A stretch of DNA of 24,475 nt. Origin: a virus. The stretch lies in IMG/VR virus record IMGVR_UViG_3300020448_000037, positions 1-24,475 of that record; one strand, written 5' to 3'. Below the pieces are notes generated by a model, which was not told the origin of the DNA, made no database searches, and saw only the letters and a list, made by a program, of their open reading frames with translations. Every line of letters starts with the position of its first letter. The stretch's first letter is position 1. Below, in pieces: positions 16,854-22,293 of the stretch. A program made the translations under genes and the position numbers.

Positions 16854-17045
16854 ATGATACATATGCTTGCTTTATTAGCATCAACTACTCAAATTGTCAC
16901 AGTCTCATGTGGAGACATCAATGAACTTGTAGATCGTGCTAGGGTCTATCCAGACATTAGCGAACAAGATAGACAAGAAATAATTGATCTTTACTATGAC
17001 TTTGGTGAGACGCAAGGGTTGTATTGTAAGGACGCAAACGACTGA
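16854..17045 (+). CDS. Small protein with signal-like N-terminus, unknown
   Basis: 63 aa. The opening MIHMLALLASTTQIVTVSC is hydrophobic and may be a short signal or anchor; the rest (DISEQDRQEIIDLYYDFGE...) is an acidic helix ending with Cys. A GGAG lies about 11 nt upstream. ATG 16863 is an alternative start. An exported small phage protein is possible. Confidence 0.55.
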   Translation: MIHMLALLASTTQIVTVSCGDINELVDRARVYPDISEQDRQEIIDLYYDFGETQGLYCKDAND

Positions 17046-17085
17046 AGGAACGGATGTAAAAGTCCAACTACTTTAGGAGCAAATT

Positions 17086-17205
17086 ATGGCACAAGTCACT
17101 TATCGCGGTATCGTTTATGATACTGACAGATCTCGCAAACAATCACAACAGAATGCTGAACTTACCTACAGAGGTCAGAAGTATGTTGTAGGAGCGAAGA
17201 AGTAA
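17086..17205 (+). CDS. Mini-protein of DUF4278 type
   Basis: 39-aa product. Two copies of a TYRG block are visible: VTYRGIVYD near the start and LTYRGQKYVVGAKK at the end, the pattern of the cyanobacterial DUF4278 family (YRG..Y). A good AGGAG ribosome site is at 17075-17079. The stop overlaps the next ATG (TAATG). Function is unknown. Confidence 0.7.
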   Translation: MAQVTYRGIVYDTDRSRKQSQQNAELTYRGQKYVVGAKK

Positions 17206-17291
17206 TGCTAGTAGTATCAGAAATCATACTCGCAAGTGTAATGTTTCTGAGTTTAATCTACTTAGAAACTAAACTTCTATACAAATATTAG
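17205..17291 (+). CDS. 28-aa membrane mini-protein
   Basis: Starts at the TAATG overlap of the upstream gene and ends in TAG just before the late promoter at 17292. The product is essentially one hydrophobic helix (MLVVSEIILASVMFLSLIYL) with a short basic tail (KLLYKY). Translational coupling supports it being real. No family is recognised. Confidence 0.45.
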   Translation: MLVVSEIILASVMFLSLIYLETKLLYKY

Positions 17292-17299
17292 TATAAATA
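17292..17299 (+). promoter_or_regulatory. T4-type late promoter
   Basis: Exact TATAAATA, 25 nt before the ATG at 17325. It abuts the stop codon of the upstream mini-gene and is followed by AAAGG (17313-17317) as ribosome site. Confidence 0.6.
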
Positions 17300-17324
17300 T
17301 TTGTAACAGGGTAAAGGTATATAC

Positions 17325-17501
17325 ATGGAATTGTTACATTTAAATTGGAAGGGTCATCGCGAAAAATTGCCTGACGTAGAAGAACCGACGGAGGTTTTTG
17401 CTATGTTGTGTTACCGTGGGATTCATTATGCCAAATGGGTGTTAATAAATCCGTTTATATCAGAAGAATGGTTACTAAAAAATCCAAGAGCATCCGAGTG
17501 A
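17325..17501 (+). CDS. Small 58-aa protein, unknown
   Basis: 58-aa product beginning MELLHLNWKGHREKLPDVEE, with a later CYRGIHYAKWVLINPF block that looks like a small folded domain. It has a late promoter and AAAGG site in front and a strong terminator whose stem includes its stop codon region, so it forms a complete one-gene late unit. Function unknown. Confidence 0.65.
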   Translation: MELLHLNWKGHREKLPDVEEPTEVFAMLCYRGIHYAKWVLINPFISEEWLLKNPRASE

Positions 17502-17513
17502 TGCTCTTTTTTT
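17487..17513 (+). terminator. Rho-independent terminator
   Basis: Perfect 8-bp stem AGAGCATC / GATGCTCT (17487-17494 with 17500-17507), loop CGAGT, then a run of T to 17513. It overlaps the end of the 58-aa gene and separates the small-gene cluster from the talC unit. Confidence 0.9.
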
Positions 17514-17535
17514 ATGTCAAAAAGTGCTGACACAC

Positions 17536-17564
17536 TTGACATCTTAGAAATTAGATGCGATAAT
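17536..17564 (+). promoter_or_regulatory. Sigma70 promoter of the talC unit
   Basis: TTGACA (17536-17541), 17-nt spacer, GATAAT (17559-17564) with TGC directly before it (extended -10). The start would be near 17571, with AGGAAG (17584-17589) ahead of the talC ATG at 17593. Only one base of the -10 departs from consensus. Confidence 0.8.
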
Positions 17565-17592
17565 AAATATCATATAACATTATAGGAAGTCA

Positions 17593-18258
17593 ATGAAATT
17601 ATTTCTAGACTGTTCTGACGCTGAGTTAATTAAAACTTACTATGAGACGGGTCTTGTTGATGGTGTTACCACCAACCCGTCTCTCATGCTAAAGGCAGGA
17701 GAAAATCCTAAGGATGTATACAAGAAAATATCTGATATATTTCCTTTCCATGCATCTATTTCAGCAGAAGTAGTAGGTAACACAGCAGAAGAGATGCTTG
17801 ATCAGGCAGAGGAACTTATTGACATAGGTCCTAACATTACGATCAAAGTACCATGTACACCACAAGGTCTTAAAGCATGTAAAGATCTTACGGATGATGA
17901 GGTTAGTGTAAATGTTACTTTAATATTCAGTGCTGCTCAAGCAATACTAGCATCCAAGGCAGGTGCCACATTTGTATCACCATTTGTAGGCAGAGTCTTT
18001 GATCAATCATTCGATGGTATTGGTCTCATAGAGGAGATCTCAGATATATTTGCAACACATGGTGCTAAGACACAAGTACTTGCTGCCTCAGTAAGAGAGG
18101 TATATCAAGTAGCACAGGCATTTAAAGTCGGTGCTGATATTTGTACCATACCTTCTAAAATTTTCCAAGGAATGTTCTCACATATCTTAACAGATAAGGG
18201 ACTAGAAATCTTTGATAAAGATTGGAAGAAACTGCAAGAGGAACTAGAGACACCATGA
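17593..18258 (+). CDS. talC: Transaldolase, TalC/fructose-6-phosphate aldolase-like type
   Basis: Transfers a three-carbon unit between sugar phosphates in the pentose phosphate pathway. At 221 aa it is the short TalC form carried by many cyanophages, not the long host form. The Schiff-base lysine is K85 in NITIKVPCTPQGLKA; other marks are D6 in FLDCSD, TTNPS near residue 27, and FVSPFVGR. It has its own strong promoter and ribosome site, after a terminator, so it heads a new transcription unit. The known cyanophage role is to push carbon toward NADPH and ribose for nucleotide synthesis, which fits nrdAB nearby. Confidence 0.94.
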   Translation: MKLFLDCSDAELIKTYYETGLVDGVTTNPSLMLKAGENPKDVYKKISDIFPFHASISAEVVGNTAEEMLDQAEELIDIGPNITIKVPCTPQGLKACKDLTDDEVSVNVTLIFSAAQAILASKAGATFVSPFVGRVFDQSFDGIGLIEEISDIFATHGAKTQVLAASVREVYQVAQAFKVGADICTIPSKIFQGMFSHILTDKGLEIFDKDWKKLQEELETP

Positions 18259-18419
18259 AAAAGAAAAACTTAAAAACACTAATCAATGACCTTGAGGTTG
18301 CAATCGCTGAACTAAAAGCAGAGGTGTATTCAGACCCTGCTGCATATCGTATAAGTAGTGATAGCGATAAAACAACATCCTATCTTGACATCAACGACGA
18401 AGACGGACTCTGCGACTGA
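18255..18419 (+). CDS. Small acidic protein coupled to talC, unknown
   Basis: 54 aa, overlapping the talC stop as ATGA. It has a basic start (MKKKNLKTLINDLEVAIAEL) forming a short helix, then an acidic tail (DINDEDGLCD). The next ORF overlaps it without an ATG. No family is recognised; the coupling suggests co-expression with TalC. Confidence 0.6.
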   Translation: MKKKNLKTLINDLEVAIAELKAEVYSDPAAYRISSDSDKTTSYLDINDEDGLCD

Positions 18420-18849
18420 CTATGAAAATCCCTGGTTATATCAAGGTGCAACTTTCACTTCTAACCATATTAATGATTTCTTCGGTTTTGTCTACTGTAT
18501 TACAAATACTAACAATGGGCGAAAATATATTGGAAGAAAATACTTTTATGCGTACAGAACACCTAAGGGGAAGAAGCGAAAAGTAAAACAAGAGTCTGAT
18601 TGGAAAAAATATTATGGGTCTTGCCCAGAGTTAAAAGAAGATATTAAACGGTATGGAAAGGAACAGTTCCAACGTGAGATCATGAGCATACATAAGGCAA
18701 AGGGACTAGTCAACTTTGAGGAGACTAGACAACTTTTCCACTACAATGTTCTCACGGAGGCACTCGACGATGGCACACCACTCTACTACAACAGTAACAT
18801 CCTTGGTAGGTACATGCGAAAAGACTATTTTGGATGCAATAAATCGTAA
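18358..18849 (+). CDS. SegE-like GIY-YIG endonuclease
   Basis: Up to 163 aa. The GIY-YIG nuclease core is seen as GFVYCI (43-48) and KYIGRK (56-61, with Arg at 60), followed by SDWKKYYGSCPELKEDI, YGKEQFQREI and FEETRQLFHYNVL, then YYNSNILGRY. This layout matches my memory of the SegE-like phage GIY-YIG proteins, which are homing-type or DNA-processing nucleases. No in-frame ATG exists near the N-terminus: the candidates are GTG 18358 and TTG 18385, both inside the upstream 54-aa gene, without a clear ribosome site. Domain call is good; the start is uncertain. Confidence 0.72.
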   Translation: MIAIKQHPILTSTTKTDSATDYENPWLYQGATFTSNHINDFFGFVYCITNTNNGRKYIGRKYFYAYRTPKGKKRKVKQESDWKKYYGSCPELKEDIKRYGKEQFQREIMSIHKAKGLVNFEETRQLFHYNVLTEALDDGTPLYYNSNILGRYMRKDYFGCNKS

Positions 18850-18853
18850 AACA

Positions 18854-18994
18854 ATGCTTGACACAGAGAACCCTGTAGTGTATAATAAACTTATACGACA
18901 TTATGAAGATAAAGGAGCACAGTTCTACGGTGACGTAGATGAAAACTATGACCTCCTCTTATCTAAACTTGAACAGGATCTTAACTATGCCTAA
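18854..18994 (+). CDS. Small 46-aa protein, unknown
   Basis: Starts 4 nt after the GIY-YIG stop; product is acidic and helical (MLDTENPVVYNKLIRHYEDK...). A consensus sigma70 promoter lies inside its first codons. It overlaps the next gene by 8 nt. A longer frame to 18716 exists but would lie over the nuclease gene and is less likely. Confidence 0.5.
   Translation: MLDTENPVVYNKLIRHYEDKGAQFYGDVDENYDLLLSKLEQDLNYA
18858..18886 (+). promoter_or_regulatory. Perfect-consensus sigma70 promoter inside a gene
   Basis: TTGACA (18858-18863), 17-nt spacer, TATAAT (18881-18886). The start would be near 18893, inside the 46-aa gene. The first full gene downstream is at 18987. Confidence 0.7.
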
Positions 18995-19253
18995 AACTGA
19001 AGTCATTCATGAACGCTTTCCTTATCGTTATGTAAGGAAAGGAACCATTGAACTCAATGGTAAACCTGATTATCGCATTCAAAAATTCAACGAGATTACT
19101 CGTCTCTACAATGACATGTACTTATTGGACAACAGTGTTCAACTAGATTATGTTATTGAAGACTTTGAATATACAAAGTGGTTAGACCCTGATCCAGAGG
19201 TTGCTGCTTACGCATATTCTCATGGAGATCACGTCATATCCCCTTACACTTAG
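18987..19253 (+). CDS. Small 88-aa protein, unknown
   Basis: ATG 18987 has an AGGA site at 18975-18978. The product (MPKTEVIHERFPYRYVRKG...) is rich in aromatic and acidic residues with a YRYVRKGTIELNGKPDYRIQ block, and ends in a tail HGDHVISPYT. An upstream in-frame ATG at 18939 lacks a ribosome site. It lies downstream of the consensus promoter at 18858. No family recognised. Confidence 0.6.
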   Translation: MPKTEVIHERFPYRYVRKGTIELNGKPDYRIQKFNEITRLYNDMYLLDNSVQLDYVIEDFEYTKWLDPDPEVAAYAYSHGDHVISPYT

Positions 19254-19259
19254 AATACA

Positions 19260-19337
19260 ATGACCGCCTTTCTTATTGTCGTTATGGTAATCCTAGCAGT
19301 AGGATATCTTATGAAATATTATGATCCCCACTCCTAG
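19260..19337 (+). CDS. 25-aa membrane mini-protein (tentative)
   Basis: The ORF MTAFLIVVMVILAVGYLMKY plus five residues is one hydrophobic helix with a basic end. It sits 6 nt after the previous stop and ends 2 nt before a TATAAATA box. No ribosome site is visible, so it is supported mainly by its position and its resemblance in type to the other membrane mini-proteins here. Confidence 0.35.
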   Translation: MTAFLIVVMVILAVGYLMKYYDPHS

Positions 19338-19339
19338 AG

Positions 19340-19347
19340 TATAAATA
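19340..19347 (+). promoter_or_regulatory. T4-type late promoter inside an inverted repeat
   Basis: Exact TATAAATA within AGAGTATAAATACTCT (19336-19351 approx.), a palindrome with 7-bp arms around AA. Transcription would begin near 19358 and meet a terminator at 19452-19472 with no gene in between. Confidence 0.55.
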
Positions 19348-19357
19348 CTCTGGTCTG

Positions 19358-19472
19358 GACTATTCTTCCGCCAATAGAATCAAATCCCGATGGCATTTTA
19401 GGCGCGACAGAAATCACATATAGGGTGATTTTCTTGTTCAGACATTACTATGGGGACGCAAGTCCCCTTTTT
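19358..19472 (+). ncRNA. Candidate small non-coding RNA
   Basis: Roughly 115 nt between a late promoter box and a strong terminator, without an ORF (the only ATG gives three codons). Besides the terminator stem there is a 7-bp hairpin AAATCAC / GTGATTT (19411-19417 with 19425-19431) and a shorter ATTCT / AGAAT stem near the 5' end. I could not fold it as a tRNA. The alternative is simply the untranslated leader of the gene at 19478. Start and structure are predictions. Confidence 0.35.
19452..19472 (+). terminator. Rho-independent terminator with GCAA loop
   Basis: GGGGAC (19452-19457), GCAA tetraloop, GTCCCC (19462-19467), then TTTTT to 19472. It ends only 5 nt before the ATG at 19478. Confidence 0.85.
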
Positions 19473-19477
19473 ATTAT

Positions 19478-19978
19478 ATGAAAGTATTAGATAACTTTCT
19501 TCCAGAGACAGAGTTCTATCCTATGCAACAGATGTTTCTTTCGGAAGAGTTTCCTTGGTTTTATAATCCTCGTGTAGTTGGTGATGAACAAACTAACCAT
19601 GAGTTATATCAAATGTGTCATTCCTTCTATGTGCAATGGGAGTGGCAATCACAATATCGTAATCTAGTTGCACCTGTATTGAATCGTTTAGACATATTAC
19701 AACCTCTTAGAATTAAAGCAAACTTAACTTTTAAAATGGATGACAACTATGAAAGTGGTTGGCACCATGACTTTGAGGCAGCAAATAAAATACAAGAACA
19801 TAACACAGCAATCTTTTATCTAACTACAACTAATGGACCTACTCTATTTGAAAATGACAGGGTTGATTGTGTTGCGAATAGACTAGTCTTGTTTCATAAT
19901 ACTGATAAGCACACTGGTACATATGCTACTGATGCAAAAGAACGAGTGGTAATCAACTTTAACTTTATCTCACCTTAA
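19478..19978 (+). CDS. 2OG-Fe(II) oxygenase-like protein (first of two)
   Basis: 166 aa. The iron-binding set of prolyl-hydroxylase-type enzymes is visible: H96-x-D98 in GWHHDF, distal H145 in DKHTG, and R156 in ERVVINFNF for 2-oxoglutarate. FYLTTTNGPTLFEND is the usual strand between them. Short 2OG oxygenases are common in T4-like cyanophages, with unknown substrates. No ribosome site can be seen: a terminator stem lies directly in front, so expression probably depends on read-through. The next gene follows after 2 nt. Confidence 0.75.
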   Translation: MKVLDNFLPETEFYPMQQMFLSEEFPWFYNPRVVGDEQTNHELYQMCHSFYVQWEWQSQYRNLVAPVLNRLDILQPLRIKANLTFKMDDNYESGWHHDFEAANKIQEHNTAIFYLTTTNGPTLFENDRVDCVANRLVLFHNTDKHTGTYATDAKERVVINFNFISP

Positions 19979-19980
19979 CT

Positions 19981-20523
19981 ATGGAATGGTTAGTACAACA
20001 CAAATTATTAGTAGCATACATTGAACCTTTTGCACAACTAGAGGAGTATGCATTCAAAGCAATAGAAAGAAAAGAACCTGTAGGAGATGATAAGTTAGTC
20101 TCCATCCAAAAAGAATATTCAATGGATGTGCCACCTGAGTTTGAGAAGTGGTTGTGTAACACTATTGACACACAGTTCGATCTACACAAACCTCAATGTG
20201 GTATCATAGGTAACAATAATGGCAAACGTCTTCGTATCATTAAGATGTGGGCAAATGAAATGTATAAAGGAGATCAGCACCAACCTCACATGCATCAATA
20301 TTCATTATATTCTTTTAGTTGTTATATAAGATCTACTAATGATGATGCTCCGTTCTATTTTATTGACAATAATCAAGGTCAAGCGGTCTGGATAAATGAG
20401 AACTCTCAAGGCCACGCCTTGATTTTTCCTGGTACACTCATCCATACTGTGTACCCTAAGCAGACAGAAGATGTCAGGATATCGGTATCAGGAAACGTAG
20501 TTTTAGATGTTGACAAAACTTAA
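19981..20523 (+). CDS. 2OG-Fe(II) oxygenase-like protein (second of two)
   Basis: 180 aa. HQPHMHQYSLYSFSCYI contains H103-M-H105 (HxH in place of HxD, as in the phage 2OG-FeII_Oxy_5-type family), then FPGTLIHTVYP with distal H155, and R166 in VRISVSGNVVL. The PG..H.V.P block is typical of this family. It is a different subtype from the upstream gene, so the two are not a recent duplication. It starts 2 nt after that gene, suggesting one unit. Substrate is unknown. The promoter of the hli operon overlaps its last codons. Confidence 0.75.
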   Translation: MEWLVQHKLLVAYIEPFAQLEEYAFKAIERKEPVGDDKLVSIQKEYSMDVPPEFEKWLCNTIDTQFDLHKPQCGIIGNNNGKRLRIIKMWANEMYKGDQHQPHMHQYSLYSFSCYIRSTNDDAPFYFIDNNQGQAVWINENSQGHALIFPGTLIHTVYPKQTEDVRISVSGNVVLDVDKT

Positions 20524-20538
20524 TCTTTCCTATATAAT
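20510..20538 (+). promoter_or_regulatory. Perfect-consensus sigma70 promoter of the hli operon
   Basis: TTGACA (20510-20515), 17-nt spacer, TATAAT (20533-20538); the -35 overlaps the end of the oxygenase gene. The start is near 20545, about 20 nt before the first hli ATG. It probably drives everything to the terminator at 22699. Confidence 0.85.
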
Positions 20539-20565
20539 ATTGTTACGTTTCTTAACAAAACTACA

Positions 20566-20772
20566 ATGACTGTTACAACTGAATCAGGCGGAAGACAAAA
20601 TGCCTTCCCAAACGAGACTCGTCCTTATATTGATGAGAGCATCTCCTATGAATCTTATGCAAAGAATGCAGAGAAGATTAATGGAAGATGGGCAATGCTC
20701 GGATTAGTTGCAGGTGTAATATCATATACTTTTACAGGAAACTTCTTTTTCTTTGGACTCGCAGGATTCTAA
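20566..20772 (+). CDS. hli: High-light-inducible protein (68 aa)
   Basis: Single-helix chlorophyll-binding protein that protects photosystem II. Its C-terminal half has the Hlip motif AEKINGRWAMLGLVAG with Glu, Asn and Arg ligand/ion-pair residues, then the helix ending in FFFFGLAGF. A 30-residue N-terminal extension precedes it, unlike the four mini-Hlips that follow. First gene of the operon; no ribosome site is evident. Confidence 0.9.
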   Translation: MTVTTESGGRQNAFPNETRPYIDESISYESYAKNAEKINGRWAMLGLVAGVISYTFTGNFFFFGLAGF

Positions 20773-20805
20773 AGACAACCCTTTACCCAACAACAGGACA
20801 CAATC

Positions 20806-20913
20806 ATGACACCAGAAGCAGAAAGATTTAATGGATGGGCAGCAATGCTTGGTTTCGTAGCAGCAGTAGGTGCATATGCTACAACAGGAAACATCATTCC
20901 AGGCATCTTCTAA
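20806..20913 (+). CDS. hli: Mini high-light-inducible protein (35 aa), altered motif
   Basis: MTPEAERFNGWAAMLGFVAA then a helix ending NIIPGIF. The Glu and Asn of ExxNGR are present but Arg is Trp (FNGWAAM), so the usual Glu-Arg pairing would be missing. An AGGA site precedes the ATG. The stop overlaps the next ATG (TAATG). Confidence 0.85.
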   Translation: MTPEAERFNGWAAMLGFVAAVGAYATTGNIIPGIF

Positions 20914-21035
20914 TGACAGACAAAGATGCAAAAACATTTGCTGAGAAACTCAATGGCAGATTCGCCATGCTCGGCATCATCGCAGGTTTAGGTGCTTACC
21001 TAACAACAGGTCAAATTATTCCAGGTTTCGTATAA
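20913..21035 (+). CDS. hli: Mini high-light-inducible protein (40 aa)
   Basis: Canonical motif AEKLNGRFAMLGIIAG and closing TGQIIPGFV. Starts at a TAATG overlap; the CCAGG of the previous gene's IPG codons may act as its ribosome site. It ends in a TAATG junction. Confidence 0.88.
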   Translation: MTDKDAKTFAEKLNGRFAMLGIIAGLGAYLTTGQIIPGFV

Positions 21036-21148
21036 TGAACAACAATGACATTTTCGTGAAAGCACAAGGACGTGCAGCAATGATGGGATTCGTAGTTCTA
21101 TGTGTAACTTACGCATTCACAGGTCAACTTATACCAGGTTTCGTATAA
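21035..21148 (+). CDS. hli: Mini high-light-inducible protein (37 aa), altered ligands
   Basis: The motif reads VKAQGRAAMMGF: the conserved Glu is Val and Asn is Gln, both being chlorophyll-ligand positions, while Gly-Arg and the helix remain. It closes with TGQLIPGFV like its neighbours. The two changes may alter pigment binding or mark an unneeded copy. Confidence 0.82.
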   Translation: MNNNDIFVKAQGRAAMMGFVVLCVTYAFTGQLIPGFV

Positions 21149-21261
21149 TGAACTACTGGAAGACAGCAGAACAAATGAATGGACGTCTCGCAATGATGGG
21201 TCTATTCGCAGCAATAGTGAACTATGGTTTCACTGGTTGGATAATTCCAGGTTTCTTTTAA
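21148..21261 (+). CDS. hli: Mini high-light-inducible protein (37 aa)
   Basis: Canonical AEQMNGRLAMMGLFAA motif and TGWIIPGFF end. It starts in the same 20-nt junction sequence that precedes the fourth hli gene and overlaps the following gene by 1 nt (TAATG). Last of five hli genes in tandem. Confidence 0.88.
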   Translation: MNYWKTAEQMNGRLAMMGLFAAIVNYGFTGWIIPGFF

Positions 21262-21440
21262 TGTCTGATATTATTCCACTTACCAATGACATTTCGTATG
21301 GTCAAGCATTAATATGGTGCTTGTATCCCTTCGGTGTCTTGGTGGGAATGGAATTATTTCTAAGAGCATCAAATGATGATGACGATGATGATGAAGGTGG
21401 CGGTGTAATGTCACCTGTAGGAGTCTATCAAGGAGCATAA
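21261..21440 (+). CDS. Small membrane protein with poly-Asp tail, unknown
   Basis: 59 aa from ATG 21261 (TAATG overlap with the last hli). One hydrophobic helix (ALIWCLYPFGVLVGMELFL) is followed by DDDDDD, EGGG and MSPVGVYQGA. I recall acidic tails of this kind in other cyanophage proteins next to hli genes. A membrane role in the thylakoid or inner membrane is likely, function unknown. Confidence 0.7.
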   Translation: MSDIIPLTNDISYGQALIWCLYPFGVLVGMELFLRASNDDDDDDEGGGVMSPVGVYQGA

Positions 21441-21514
21441 TGTATCAACAAATTTTATTCGCATGTGTATTAGGTTACACTGCAATCAACGGACTACCGT
21501 TCGTACTTTCTTAA
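21440..21514 (+). CDS. 24-aa membrane mini-protein
   Basis: MYQQILFACVLGYTAINGLP plus four residues: one short hydrophobic helix, starting at a TAATG overlap with the previous gene. The size is that of small photosystem or cytochrome b6f subunits, but no such subunit is recognised. Coupling to its neighbour is the main support. Confidence 0.5.
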   Translation: MYQQILFACVLGYTAINGLPFVLS

Positions 21515-21542
21515 ACTATAACGCTGAGGAGCACAAGCACAA

Positions 21543-21647
21543 ATGACCAACAAATTTTTAAATATCCCACCTGCATGGATGGGTCTCGCAGAGTTCGTAT
21601 TTTTCGTAGCAATAGGAGTTGCTGCAGGTAACGCAGGTTGGGTGTAA
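21543..21647 (+). CDS. 34-aa membrane mini-protein
   Basis: MTNKFLNIPPAWMGLAEFVF then a hydrophobic stretch rich in Gly and Ala ending GNAGWV. A GAGGAG ribosome site lies upstream. The stop overlaps the next ATG. One membrane helix of unknown function. Confidence 0.6.
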   Translation: MTNKFLNIPPAWMGLAEFVFFVAIGVAAGNAGWV

Positions 21648-22006
21648 TGTCGTACCACGACGTTATGCAGGTATACAAAAGACCCATGACGGTCAAGTAT
21701 ATTCCAACAATATTCTGGGCATTCATTTCTGTGATATCATTATCACTAGCATTCCCTGTACTAGCACATGCCTATGAGACAGAACCTACTATCTGGGTTC
21801 AAGTACCTCAATGGTCTGATGACTGGGAGAAGTGTGCAGTGGATGTACCAGATGCAGCATGTCATTGGTATGTTGCCAATGCAGACAATACCTTTGGTGA
21901 AGGGTTTGACTGGGAGAACGCACCATGGTATAGTGTAGAAGGACTACATGATGTAGCACCTATACAAAAACAAACAGTAGTACAAAAATTACAGGACGTA
22001 GGATGA
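21647..22006 (+). CDS. Exported protein with signal peptide and two cysteines, unknown
   Basis: 119 aa from ATG 21647 (TAATG overlap); ATG 21686 is a possible alternative start. Residues about 14-42 form a signal peptide with a clear cleavage site AHA-YE (residues 40-42). The mature part (about 77 aa) is rich in Trp, Asp and Glu (VQVPQWSDDWEKC) and has just two cysteines, C63 and C72, which could pair. It would act in the periplasm or thylakoid lumen. No family is recognised. It overlaps the next gene by 4 nt. Confidence 0.65.
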   Translation: MSYHDVMQVYKRPMTVKYIPTIFWAFISVISLSLAFPVLAHAYETEPTIWVQVPQWSDDWEKCAVDVPDAACHWYVANADNTFGEGFDWENAPWYSVEGLHDVAPIQKQTVVQKLQDVG

Positions 22007-22293
22007 TCCCACTATTACTAACAGCATCAAGTTTTCTTAACTTTTGTTTCTACATCTATGCAATCGGTTTCGTAGTTGCATTAGGTCTAGAACAGTATAT
22101 TAAAGTTAGACCTCTATCTGTTGACTCAACAATGAATGAAAGAAATGCTTTCATTGTTCAAACTAATAGGAAGTATCTATGGAGACAGACATGGGTAGTC
22201 AATATAAACTGGTTCGTATGTAACCTAGGTTTATACTTCTTATCAAGAAGCATGCAAGCACCTGTAGGAGATACTTTTTGGCAAGGAATGTAG
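22003..22293 (+). CDS. Small membrane protein (two or more helices), unknown
   Basis: 96 aa, ATGA overlap with the previous gene. A helix at residues about 9-29 (NFCFYIYAIGFVVALGLEQ), a polar segment, then a second around 68-81 (NINWFVCNLGLYFL). No family recognised. It overlaps the DoxX-like gene by 16 nt, so all three genes from 21647 to 22700 are tightly coupled. Confidence 0.65.
   Translation: MIPLLLTASSFLNFCFYIYAIGFVVALGLEQYIKVRPLSVDSTMNERNAFIVQTNRKYLWRQTWVVNINWFVCNLGLYFLSRSMQAPVGDTFWQGM

Noticed and set aside
19350-19450. tRNA gene in the ORF-free stretch
   Set aside because: A T-loop-like TCAAATCCCG is present but no cloverleaf with paired acceptor, D and anticodon arms can be drawn.
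21031-21036. TATAAT in the hli junctions as promoters
   Set aside because: It is formed by stop and start codons (GTA TAA TG) and has no -35 upstream.
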